Shown: positions 1-6,651, counted from the stretch's first letter. The stretch is DNA of 11,580 bases from Embleya sp040605455 (GCF_040605455.1 NZ_JBEXCV010000217.1:1-11580); one strand, 5' to 3'. Notes: generated from the sequence alone by a model not told the origin. Made by a program: numbers and translations.

Positions 1-225
1 GCGTTCCTCCACACCCCGCAGTTCGGCGTCGGGCTGGGGAGGGACCGGAACGGGCGCGCCGACGAAATCCCGCCGGCCCTCCCAGGTGGCCGGCGGCCGC
101 GGCCTCGCCCGATCACCCGTCTCCGCGGCAGCGCACGCGGCCCCGCCGCCGCCGGACACACGTGCCGGCTTCGCCGTCCCCGCCACAGGTATCGGGGAAC
201 GGGGCGCGCCGGCCGGGGCGTTCAC
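1..225 (-). CDS. TniB/TnsC-like transposition ATPase, N-terminal part (runs off window)
   Basis: A minus-strand frame starts at a GTG (225-223) whose last bases overlap the TGA of the upstream transposase (GTGA, 224-222) and stays open for 75 codons to the window edge. After a low-complexity Ala/Gly/Pro leader comes a segment reading TWEGRRDFVGAP followed by a Pro-rich VPVPPQPDAEL stretch. In related actinobacterial transposons this Trp-rich lead-in precedes the AAA+ domain of the TniB/TnsC-type ATPase, which activates the DDE transposase and selects the target. The Walker motifs would lie outside the window, so ATPase identity rests on this lead-in and on its position directly after a Mu/TnsB-type transposase, the usual gene order. 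Translational coupling fits a transposition operon. Whether the gene is intact cannot be seen. Confidence 0.6.
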   Translation of the reverse strand, partial: MNAPAGAPRSPIPVAGTAKPARVSGGGGAACAAAETGDRARPRPPATWEGRRDFVGAPVPVPPQPDAELRGVEER

Positions 226-1085
226 CACGACTCCGCCTCGGCCTGCGCGTCATACAGTCCGAACCCGGCCCTCGGCGCGTCCGACGACCGCCCGACGTCC
301 TCGTCCCGACCCTGCCCGTTCGCCTCTTCGCTCTCGTCCGCGTTCTCTCCGCCGGGGTCGGTGTGGGCGAGAGCGTCGAGGCTGTCGCCCCACTCCCAGT
401 CCGAGAAAGAGCCGGCCCCCCAGGCCTGCGCAGCCTCGGCCGGCTCCGATGTGGCGCCCGGGCGGCCGCCCGGCGCAACCCCGGAGGGCATTCCCGTGCC
501 GTTCCCGTTCCCATACACGTCGTCCGGCCAGCCAGGCGCCGGCAGCCCGGTGGCCAGGCCCGGGAGCACGGCCGCGGTGTCGGGGGGTCGTGACGGGGCT
601 CCCGCGGCCCTCTTCTTCCGCAACGTCCCGGCGGTGTTCCGCGTGCGGCGCATGAGCTGGTCGAGGGCGTCGGCGAGTTCCGCCTCGTGTTGCTCGTGGT
701 CTCCGCACTGTCGGACCACGGCCCGGACCTGACGCCGGATGTGGTCGCCGAAGGGCCGGTGGACGTGGTCGCGGTGGATCCACGGCACCTCGGCGAGGTG
801 CCCATCGGGCATGCGGACCCAGATCTGGCGTCCGTCGTGGGGATTGTGGCGGACCTCCCACCCGCCCTGCCGGCCACCGACTCCGGAGGACTGCCCCCGA
901 ACAGGGTCCAGGACCTCGTGGTCGTAGGTGCGGTGGTCGATCCGGATCCCGCGTTCGGTGATGCGATGCCACCGCACCGGCAACAACTCGAGGTAGTCCC
1001 GCCCGGTCAACGGCAGCGGCACATACCCACACATCGCGATCAGCGCCGCCCACGCCTGATTCTGCCAAGAGGGCGATACCGGGAA
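222..1085 (-). pseudogene. Mu/TnsB-type transposase, 5'-truncated, C-terminal domain only
   Basis: The frame encodes the C-terminal end of a Mu/TnsB-family (rve plus Mu transposase C-terminal) DDE transposase. Recognisable are GYVPLPLTGRDYLELLPVRW, then GIRIDHRTYD, QGGWEVRHNPHDGRQIWVR and the start of the following segment, all from the beta-barrel domain after the catalytic core, then an acidic tail ending GLYDAQAEAESW. A formal ORF could start at the ATG at 1034, but similarity continues upstream of it (WQNQAWAALIA) until an in-frame TGA at 1088-1086. The catalytic D,D,E core and the DNA-binding N-terminus, several hundred residues in this family, are absent, so the element cannot mobilise itself. 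It precedes the ATPase frame with a GTGA overlap. I read it as the left-over downstream half of a transposon cut near 1060-1088. Confidence 0.85.
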
Positions 1086-1187
1086 TCACCGGCAGCTTCA
1101 AGGGGCACGCAACCACCGACGCGAATCCCGACCATGGCGTCGCCACCCGCAGGCCTCGCCAAGAACGGGGCGTGAGACCGACGAGTT

Positions 1188-1191
1188 GAGG
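1188..1191 (+). promoter_or_regulatory. ribosome binding site setting the VOC gene start
   Basis: GAGG lies 6 bases before the ATG at 1198. An in-frame TTG at 1186 would place this Shine-Dalgarno-like sequence inside the gene, so 1198 is preferred. Confidence 0.55.
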
Positions 1192-1197
1192 TACCAG

Positions 1198-1668
1198 ATG
1201 GCCGAGCTTCCACCGCCGCCAGAGGGAATCGTGCTGGCTCACTTCATCGTCTCGGATGATGTCGAGCGCTCACGACGCTTCTACACCGAAGTACTCGGCG
1301 GCCGGGTCGCCTACTCCGGCCCCGGAGGACTGACCTATGTCGTACTGGCCAACAGCTGGATCATCATCAATGTCGGTGGAGGCCCGACCGACGACAAGCC
1401 GGCAGTCACCCTTGAGACGCCGCGCGATTCCGACCGGGTCAGCAGTTTCCTCAATATCCGGGTCAAAGACATCCACGCCTTGTACACGGAGTGGAGCGCC
1501 CGGGGCGCCCAGTTCCTGACACCGCCGAAACAGCACCAGTATGAGATCCGCTGCTACATCCGCGATCCTGACGGTCATCTGATCGAAGTGGGGCAAACGA
1601 CCGACCCAGAGGGAGACTGGTCGCCTGCTCACTGGCCGCCAAGTACGCGCGCCGGCGATTCGAAGTGA
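1198..1668 (+). CDS. VOC (glyoxalase/bleomycin-resistance fold) family protein
   Basis: The 156-residue product has two beta-alpha-beta-beta-beta modules of the vicinal-oxygen-chelate fold. Module one covers about residues 11-60, with HFIVSDD and ERSRRFYTEVLGG. Module two covers about 83-134, with FLNIRV, RGAQFLTPP, EIRCYIRDPDGHLIEVGQ. VOC proteins bind a divalent metal through His/Glu residues on the first and last strands of each module. His15 and Glu130 sit at such positions, but the first strand of module two has Asn86 rather than His. A metal-dependent lyase, isomerase or dioxygenase, or a plain binding/resistance protein, are all possible; the substrate cannot be read. The protein parallels the VOC protein at 7459-7938 along its whole length. 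It faces the transposase remnant back to back and converges on the MOSC fusion gene. The C-terminal 20 residues look variable. Confidence 0.85.
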   Translation: MAELPPPPEGIVLAHFIVSDDVERSRRFYTEVLGGRVAYSGPGGLTYVVLANSWIIINVGGGPTDDKPAVTLETPRDSDRVSSFLNIRVKDIHALYTEWSARGAQFLTPPKQHQYEIRCYIRDPDGHLIEVGQTTDPEGDWSPAHWPPSTRAGDSK

Positions 1669-1682
1669 ATGCCGACGACCGG

Positions 1683-1698
1683 GCCACGCGCGTGTGGC
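1683..1698 (+). terminator. small hairpin downstream of the VOC gene, possible weak terminator
   Basis: GCCAC (1683-1687) and GTGGC (1694-1698) form a perfect 5-bp inverted repeat around a 6-base loop, 14 bases after the stop codon at 1668. No T-run follows, so it is at best a weak or Rho-assisted signal. The rest of the 181-base convergent gap (1669-1849) shows no gene. Confidence 0.2.
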
Positions 1699-1849
1699 GG
1701 TGCCAGAACTGAGGTGACAGATCGCTCGTTCTCTGGGAGGTCGTGTCCTACCTGAGCTTTACGTCCCACCTGCCAGAGCCAGCCTTGCGGGCGCTGTGAC
1801 ATAGGTCGGCGGTGCGGGTCTCACGGCCGGAGCTGCAGATATGGCCCGG

Positions 1850-3619
1850 TCAGATATCCAGCACGAGATCTGCGGGTGGTGTGGAGCAGCAGATGAGGGC
1901 GCTCCCCTCGGCCGGCGGCTCCACCGGTTCAGGCGAGTAGTCGACGTGTCCCGCGAGCAGCGCGGTCTCGCAGGTGTGGCAGACGCCGGTGCGACAGGAC
2001 CAGCGCACGGGGACGTCGCAGGCCTCGGCGAGTTCCAGCAGTGTCCCGTAGTCCGGGTGCCAAGGGACGGTCAGGCCGCTGCGAGCGAAGGACACCGACG
2101 ATCCCGATGCTCCGACGAGGGCGCGGGCCGGCTGGTGCGGCGGCCGGACGTGTCCGGTCGCCATGCCCGGGGTGAGGGCTGCCTTCGCTCCGAAGACCTC
2201 GGTATGGATCCGGGAGGACGGCAGGCCGCAGGTCTGTAGGGCCGTCATCATGTCCTCCATGAACGCGTCGGGACCGCAGATGTAGGCGTCAGCGCCCTGA
2301 GGCGGTTGGAGGCCGCGGATCCGCTCGGGGGTGAGCCGTCCGCTGACCGTGTAGTCCGTGCCCAGGCGATCGTCGGTGTGCGGGCGGCTGTAGGCGATGA
2401 CCGACCGGGCAGCGGGCAGCCGGGAAAGCAGCTCGCGGGCCTCATCGGCGAAGGGGTGACTCGCGCCGTCTCGGGCCGCGTGCAGCCACCACACCGTGCG
2501 CTGTGTCGCCTCGTCGGCCAGAGCGTGCAGCATGGCCAGAACCGGGGTGGCGCCGATACCGGCCGACAGCAGCAGCACGGGGGTGTCCGCGCGTCTCAGC
2601 AGGAACGTGCCGCGCGGGGCGGCGACGTCGAGTGTGCCACCGGCTTTCACGCGCTGATGGAGATATGTGCTGGCGAGACCATGCGGTTCCTGTTTGACGC
2701 TGACGCGGTACGTCTCGGCGCTGGGCCGGCTTGAAATCGAGTAGCTACGGATGGTCGGGGCGCGCTGTGCGTTCGGCTGCAATCGGATCGTCAGGAACTG
2801 CCCCGCCTGTGCGGCCGGGAGCGGCTTGCTGTCGACCGAGCCGAGCGTGAGTGAGAAGACGGTCGCGCTCTCCGGCTCGATGCGCAAGACCTTGAGCGGA
2901 CGAAACCCGGACCATGCCGGAGGCGGGCTGGCGGTGGTCGGGCCGCTGTTTCCCCGTCTGGCACCGTCGCCGCGATCCGCCTCATCCAGCAGGGCTTGCA
3001 GCGACGACTGCCACCCGGGGCTCAGCGCGGGAATGCGCATGGCCCGTTCGAGCTGCTGCCAGGGGTGGCCCGGCAGGTAGAGCAGACCGTCGATCTCCGC
3101 GACGGTCATCTCCTCGGGGCCGCCGGCGATCTTCACGATCTCGTCTCCGGCCTGGACCAGCCCTTCCGTCAGGACCCGCATATAGAACCCCGGCCGTCGT
3201 CGGGACACGAGCAGCGCGGGCATCTGTGGCTCGCCGAGCCGCAGCCCCACGCGATAGCACGTCACGCGTGGCTGGGTGACCTCGAAGACCGCCTCGCCGA
3301 TCCGGTAGCGGTCGCCGACGCACACCTCGTCGTCGGCGAGACCGTCCACGGTGATGTTCTCGCCGAACTGGCCGTAGGTGAAGTCGTTCCGTTTCAGATG
3401 CTTCTGCCAGAACTCGTAGGAGCCGAGTTGGTAGACCATGACGGCGCGCTGTTCGCCGCCGTGCCCGGCGAGATCGCCCTGCCCGTCGCCGTCCAGATTC
3501 AGCCGCCGCGCCATCACCGGCCCGGTGACGGGCTGCTTCCAGATGCCGGTGTGGACGGTCTTGCCGCGCCAGGCGACGTCCTTGGGCAGACCGACGTTGA
3601 CGGCCTTCAGCGTGGCCAT
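1850..3619 (-). CDS. MOSC domain / flavin reductase / [2Fe-2S] ferredoxin fusion oxidoreductase
   Basis: The 589-residue cytosolic protein has three parts. Residues 1-165 are a YiiM-like MOSC domain (AGHGGEQRAVMVY at 51-63, YGQFGENIT at 82-90, QPRVTC at 116-121; Cys121 is the expected molybdenum ligand). Residues 170-212 match the YiiM-type 3-alpha domain. After a Pro/Gly linker (213-235) come a ferredoxin-reductase FAD/FMN barrel (RSYS, 291-294), a nicotinamide-binding domain (GIGATP, 354-359; YICGP, 446-450) and a plant-type ferredoxin with Cys542, Cys547, Cys550 and Cys577 or Cys578. MOSC proteins such as YiiM and mARC reduce N-hydroxylated compounds but need separate electron donors. Here NAD(P)H, flavin, Fe-S and Mo would form one internal chain; this is inferred. 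The ATG at 3619 has GAAGGGG 6 bases upstream. The gene lies 40 bases after the universal stress gene and probably shares its transcript. Confidence 0.93.
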   Translation of the reverse strand: MATLKAVNVGLPKDVAWRGKTVHTGIWKQPVTGPVMARRLNLDGDGQGDLAGHGGEQRAVMVYQLGSYEFWQKHLKRNDFTYGQFGENITVDGLADDEVCVGDRYRIGEAVFEVTQPRVTCYRVGLRLGEPQMPALLVSRRRPGFYMRVLTEGLVQAGDEIVKIAGGPEEMTVAEIDGLLYLPGHPWQQLERAMRIPALSPGWQSSLQALLDEADRGDGARRGNSGPTTASPPPAWSGFRPLKVLRIEPESATVFSLTLGSVDSKPLPAAQAGQFLTIRLQPNAQRAPTIRSYSISSRPSAETYRVSVKQEPHGLASTYLHQRVKAGGTLDVAAPRGTFLLRRADTPVLLLSAGIGATPVLAMLHALADEATQRTVWWLHAARDGASHPFADEARELLSRLPAARSVIAYSRPHTDDRLGTDYTVSGRLTPERIRGLQPPQGADAYICGPDAFMEDMMTALQTCGLPSSRIHTEVFGAKAALTPGMATGHVRPPHQPARALVGASGSSVSFARSGLTVPWHPDYGTLLELAEACDVPVRWSCRTGVCHTCETALLAGHVDYSPEPVEPPAEGSALICCSTPPADLVLDI

Positions 3620-3659
3620 TCGGCACCCCTTCGCGCTCCGGGACCTTCGGCGGGCCTGG

Positions 3660-4157
3660 TCAGCTGTCGCCGCGCACGATCAGCACGGGACAGTGGGCAT
3701 GGCTGACGCAGTGCGCGCTGGTCGATCCGAGGAGCATTCCGGCGAACTCGCCGTGGCCCCGGCAGCCCAGGACGAGCAGTTCGGCGCCTCGGGAGGCCTC
3801 GATCAGGATCGGGGCCGGATGACCCTGGACCACCCGGGGATGCACCGTGACATCGGGATGCGCCCGGCGTTCTTGCTCGACGATCTCGTGGAGCGACTTC
3901 GTCACGTCCGCCTGCGGATCCCAGTCTGCGGGGATCTGCGGAAACCAGTCGTAAGTGACCGGCAGATCCCACGTCATGACGGCTTCGAGCGCGGCGCCGG
4001 TCAGCTCGGCCTGCCGTGCCGCCCGCTCCAGTGCCTGCAGCGAGGACTGCGACCCGTCGATGCCGACGACGATTCGCGGGACGGCCGGCGAGGGGTGCGC
4101 TTCAGGGTGTTCCTGGTGGTCGAGGTTCATGCCACCGCCGACGTTCTCGCCGCCCAT
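3660..4157 (-). CDS. universal stress protein, UspA family, ATP-binding type
   Basis: The 165-residue, single-domain Usp has its first strand at residues 28-36 (RIVVGIDGS) with the nucleotide-contacting Asp34. The ATP-binding signature G-2x-G-9x-G-S is complete: Gly131, Gly134, Gly144, Ser145. The last strand ends PVLIVRG. ATP-binding Usps act as cytosolic stress sensors or effectors in hypoxia, stationary phase and redox stress; the partner of this one is unknown. The ATG at 4157 has GGAGG 8 bases upstream, so it is preferred to the internal Met at residue 10. The first 25 residues are a polar, His-rich extension. The gene leads a two-gene minus-strand unit with the MOSC fusion. Its start overlaps the out-of-frame read-through of the broken VOC gene upstream, so it may use that gene's old promoter. 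Confidence 0.93.
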   Translation of the reverse strand: MGGENVGGGMNLDHQEHPEAHPSPAVPRIVVGIDGSQSSLQALERAARQAELTGAALEAVMTWDLPVTYDWFPQIPADWDPQADVTKSLHEIVEQERRAHPDVTVHPRVVQGHPAPILIEASRGAELLVLGCRGHGEFAGMLLGSTSAHCVSHAHCPVLIVRGDS

Positions 4158-4212
4158 GAATGTTTCCTCCGCTCCTGAAGCTCCGGCTGGCGCACGGTGC
4201 GTTCCGGTGGTC

Positions 4213-4374
4213 GATGACCGATGCGGGCGAGCCGGGCGGGGTCACCTGCACCACCCGGAAGTCCTCGCTGGGGGAGACGTCGGCGTCCAGCCGCCAACCC
4301 AATCCGGTATGGAAGCCCTTGGCCCGGTCCACGTCCGCCACCGGCAGCACGACGACTTCCAATTTCATGTCCAT
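4213..4374 (-). pseudogene. VOC family protein, N-terminal third only
   Basis: From the ATG at 4374 (GGAGGAG 6 bases upstream) 54 codons read as the start of a typical actinobacterial VOC protein: MDMKLEVVVLPVADVDRAKG, then GLGWRLDAD, FRVVQVTPPGSPASVI. After this, where intact relatives continue with a glycine/alanine linker and a second module, the frame turns into Arg-rich text without similarity and stops at 4102, overlapping the Usp start. The second module, with the C-terminal metal-binding Glu, is missing. The missing part is not present in another frame next to it, so this is a deletion and not a frameshift. The intact ribosome site suggests it once led the operon that now contains the Usp and the MOSC fusion. 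A short peptide may still be made. Confidence 0.75.
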
Positions 4375-4377
4375 CAG

Positions 4378-4528
4378 CTGCTCCTCCCGCGTTGGATCGA
4401 GCCTCATACAGTTGGCCGCTGACCGCATTTCGGAAGGTCGGTCCGGACAGCGCCGGAGCCAGGCGGGACGTAATGTGGGTGGCGAGTTTGCGAGGGAATG
4501 TAGGCCCTGGTCCAGTTTGGATGACTAC
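4378..4528. promoter_or_regulatory. divergent intergenic region, presumed promoters for both operons
   Basis: These 151 bases separate the minus-strand VOC remnant/Usp/MOSC unit from the plus-strand SDR operon, so both promoters should lie here. Candidate -10 elements are TAATGT (plus, near 4475) and TGTATG (minus, near 4409), neither with a convincing -35. TCCGG and CCGGA flank a 6-base spacer near 4443-4458, a possible operator half-site pair. None of these is strong. Confidence 0.3.
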
Positions 4529-5239
4529 ATGAGCCCGAAGAAGGTCGTCATCGTCACCGGCGCGTCCCAGGGCATCGGTGCGGCGGTCGCCGATGCGTAC
4601 CGCAAGCGGGGGTACGCGCTGGTCGCGGTCGCCAAATCTATCCCGGCGCCGGAGGATCCGGACGTCCTCGCCGTCTCCGGCGACCTGTCCCAACCTGGTA
4701 CCGGCGCCAAGGCGGTCGAGCAGGCGATGGATCGGTTCGGCCGGATCGACACGCTAGTGAACAACGCCGGCGTGTATGTCGAGAAGCCGTTCACCGAGTA
4801 CACCGACGCCGACTACGACCTGGTGACCGGCGTGAACCTGCGGGGCTTCTTCGACGTCACGCGTGCCGCCATCCCCGCGATGCTCGACGGCGGTGACGGC
4901 GGGCACGTGCTGTGCGTGTCGACGTCGCTTGTCGACCGCGCCAACGCGCGTATCCCTGCGGCGCTGGCCTCGCTGACCAAGGGTGGGCTGGTCGCGGCCA
5001 CCATGGAGCTGGCCATCGAGTACGCGACCCGGGGCATCCGGGCCAACGCCGTCTCGCTCGGTGTCATCCGCACCCCGATGCATCCCGACGACCCTGGCGG
5101 CGCCTTGGCCGCGCTGCACCCAATGGGGCGGATGGGCGAGGTCGACGACGTCGTCGAGGCGATCATGTATCTGGAGCAGGCTTCGTTCGTGACCGGCGAG
5201 ATTCTGCACGTCGACGGCGGCCAAAGCGCCGGGTTCTGA
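4529..5239 (+). CDS. SDR-family oxidoreductase lacking the usual catalytic tyrosine
   Basis: The 236-residue Rossmann protein follows the classical SDR plan: cofactor loop TGASQGIG (10-17), DLS near 52-54, NNAG (78-81), the STS serine region (131-133), Lys151, and the C-terminal VTGEILHVDGG. In classical SDRs the active site is Ser...Tyr-x3-Lys. Here the segment reads IPAALASLTKGG, so the residue four before Lys151 is Ala147. NAD(P) binding looks intact, but ordinary ketone/alcohol chemistry is doubtful; from memory, a subgroup of bacterial SDRs shares this LASLTK variant. The frame is open upstream to 4160, but that part overlaps the divergent gene and carries no SDR similarity. ATG 4529 directly precedes the first strand and is chosen, although no Shine-Dalgarno sequence is visible. 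It leads a three-gene unit; the next gene starts 12 bases after its stop. Confidence 0.93.
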   Translation: MSPKKVVIVTGASQGIGAAVADAYRKRGYALVAVAKSIPAPEDPDVLAVSGDLSQPGTGAKAVEQAMDRFGRIDTLVNNAGVYVEKPFTEYTDADYDLVTGVNLRGFFDVTRAAIPAMLDGGDGGHVLCVSTSLVDRANARIPAALASLTKGGLVAATMELAIEYATRGIRANAVSLGVIRTPMHPDDPGGALAALHPMGRMGEVDDVVEAIMYLEQASFVTGEILHVDGGQSAGF

Positions 5240-5251
5240 CAGGGAGGCTCG

Positions 5252-5647
5252 ATGGACCGCGCGCCCGACGACACGACGACCAGCCAGACCGATGAGGAAA
5301 CGATGCTGCGCGACGTCCTGGACCGTTGGAAGTCCGCAGTGGACGCGCACGAGCCCGAGCGGGTGGCCGCGGTCTTCACCGAAGACGCCATCTTTCAAGG
5401 CCTGCACCCATACACCGTCGGGCGGCAGGGCGTCGCCGACTACTACGCCTCGCAGCCGCTGGGGATGAAAGCCGGGTACCAGATCCTGCAGACCCGCAGT
5501 TTCGGCCCCGACCTGGTCCTGGGCTACCTCAGCGTCGAGTTCACCTTCACCGACCGGCCTCCGCTGCCGGTGTTCCTAGCTGTGCTAGCGATCCGCACGC
5601 CCGAGGGCAGCAGGATGGCGCACTATCAGGTCTCCAATCTCGGTTGA
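5252..5647 (+). CDS. SgcJ/EcaC-type NTF2-like (SnoaL fold) protein
   Basis: The 131-residue product fits the small SgcJ/EcaC group of the NTF2/SnoaL cone fold: a first helix (MLRDVLDRWKSAVDAHEPE, residues 18-36), then AAVFTEDAIFQG, YTVGRQGVADYY, a strand-rich middle, and the closing AHYQVSNLG. Members are annotated as oxidoreductases from their presence in natural-product clusters, but the fold mostly gives a hydrophobic pocket used for isomerase, cyclase, dehydratase or binding roles. No specific chemistry can be assigned. The ATG has GGGAGG 4 bases upstream and lies 12 bases behind the SDR stop, so co-translation with the SDR is likely. Length is normal for the family. A downstream Met at residue 18 is a possible alternative start, but has no better ribosome site. 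Confidence 0.88.
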   Translation: MDRAPDDTTTSQTDEETMLRDVLDRWKSAVDAHEPERVAAVFTEDAIFQGLHPYTVGRQGVADYYASQPLGMKAGYQILQTRSFGPDLVLGYLSVEFTFTDRPPLPVFLAVLAIRTPEGSRMAHYQVSNLG

Positions 5648-5691
5648 GCACATGACAGCGGCAGCCGGCACACCTTCGAAGGAGTCGCTCC

Positions 5692-6303
5692 ATGGAGTAC
5701 CTCGTGACGATGACGACCCGAGTACCGGAAGGAACTTCTGAACGCGAGGTGGACGAGGTGCGGGCCCGCGAGGCCGCCCACACCCGCGAGCTCGCGGCCC
5801 AAGGACGTGTCCTGCGTCTGTGGCGTCCACCGCTCGGTCCGGGCGAGTGGCGCACGATCGGGCTGTTCACCGCGGACGGGCCCGACGATCTGGAGCGGAC
5901 GCTGGCTTCCATGCCCCTGCGCATCTGGCGTACCGACGAGCCCGTCGCGCTCGGTAGGCACGCCAACGACCCAGGCAGCGGCACCGTTCCACTGGCCGCG
6001 GACGACGGGGAATACCTCGTCACATTCATCGTGCGGATACCAGAAGGCACCGATCCTCAGGCCGTTGAGGACATGACCGGCCGCGAGGCGAAAGCCGCGC
6101 ACGACGCGGCCGCGGAGGGGCGCCTCGTGCGTCTGTGGGCGCTGCCCGGGCGGCAGGGCCGCAACCTCGGCCTGTGGCAAGCGCCGACGTCCGACGTGCT
6201 CAAGAAAGTCCTGGACTCGCTGCCCATGACGGTGGCCGGCTGGCTGACCGTCGAGACCGTGCCACTCACCAGACACCCCAGCGACCCCGCCACCGCCCAG
6301 TAG
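5692..6303 (+). CDS. tandem muconolactone delta-isomerase-like protein
   Basis: The 203-residue protein consists of two copies of an approximately 90-residue ferredoxin-like alpha/beta domain of the muconolactone delta-isomerase (MIase/YciI-like) type. Copy one (1-93) starts EYLVTMTTRVPEGT and has GRVLRLWRPP and a terminal LGRHANDP. Copy two (107-198) starts EYLVTFIVRIPEGT and has GRLVRLWALP and TRHPSDP. Free-standing MIases are about 90 residues and form ring oligomers, so a fused pair would be a covalent dimer. True MIases isomerise muconolactone in the beta-ketoadipate pathway, but no other gene of that pathway is present, so the activity is probably different. AAGGAG lies 7 bases before the ATG, and the gene is 44 bases behind the NTF2-like gene. 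The three genes form an apparent operon. Confidence 0.88.
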   Translation: MEYLVTMTTRVPEGTSEREVDEVRAREAAHTRELAAQGRVLRLWRPPLGPGEWRTIGLFTADGPDDLERTLASMPLRIWRTDEPVALGRHANDPGSGTVPLAADDGEYLVTFIVRIPEGTDPQAVEDMTGREAKAAHDAAAEGRLVRLWALPGRQGRNLGLWQAPTSDVLKKVLDSLPMTVAGWLTVETVPLTRHPSDPATAQ

Positions 6304-6327
6304 TACGAGTCCTCCGCAGTTCACGCG

Positions 6328-6507
6328 TCTCCCGCCCAGGTCGCCCTCGCCTGGCTGGTCACCCAATGCCGACACATCGTCCCCATCCCCGGCACCAAGA
6401 CCCCCAAGTACTTCGTCGACAATGCCGGCGCCGGAAACGTTCAGTTGTCTCCTGCCGCCCTCGGTGAGCTCGACGCCATCCCCGCCCCCGTCGGCTCCCG
6501 CTACTGA
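6328..6507 (+). pseudogene. aldo/keto reductase, C-terminal remnant
   Basis: Fifty-nine codons followed by TGA encode the end of an aldo/keto reductase: SPAQVALAWLVTQ, then HIVPIPGTKTPKYFVDNAGA, LSPAALGELDAI, ending GSRY. The PIPGTK element is part of the NADPH-phosphate-binding loop of AKRs. The preceding roughly 270 residues (TIM barrel and Asp-Tyr-Lys-His active site) are absent. The remnant sits in the same reading frame as the MIase-like gene, right behind its TAG at 6301-6303, with no start codon of its own, so it is not translated unless by read-through. It looks like the downstream end of a deleted gene once in this operon or brought in with the junction. Confidence 0.85.
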
Positions 6508-6651
6508 CTCACTGGGCGCGGCCGGATGTCGTGTCACCCTGCTCCACCTTGCGTGATCGCTCCTGTAGCGGATCGCGAGGTATCACAGCAGCCTGAGTGG
6601 GGTCTCGTTCTCTGCGCGATATCTCCGTGTGCGAGTGGTCGGCGATGTGCC

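Noticed and set aside
250..1242. A 330-codon minus-strand frame over the transposase remnant
   Set aside because: Its sequence is an Arg/Pro-rich frame-shadow. The frame ending at 222 carries the recognisable Mu C-terminal domain.
4160..4528. Possible 123-residue N-terminal extension of the SDR
   Set aside because: It overlaps the opposite-strand VOC relic, shows no SDR-like sequence, and the Rossmann strand starts just after the Met at 4529.
4378..4528. DosR/OsdR-type operator expected near a universal stress gene
   Set aside because: I looked for the GGGAC...GTCCC-like palindrome and did not find a convincing copy.
4521..4532. Three-codon minigene ATG-ACT-ACA-TGA overlapping the SDR start
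   Set aside because: The ATGA overlap could allow coupling, but no ribosome site precedes it and such overlaps are frequent by chance.
6551..6576. Imperfect inverted repeat (TGATCGCT / AGCGGATCG) after the AKR relic
   Set aside because: The arms do not align without an extra base and there is no T-run; too weak as terminator or operator.
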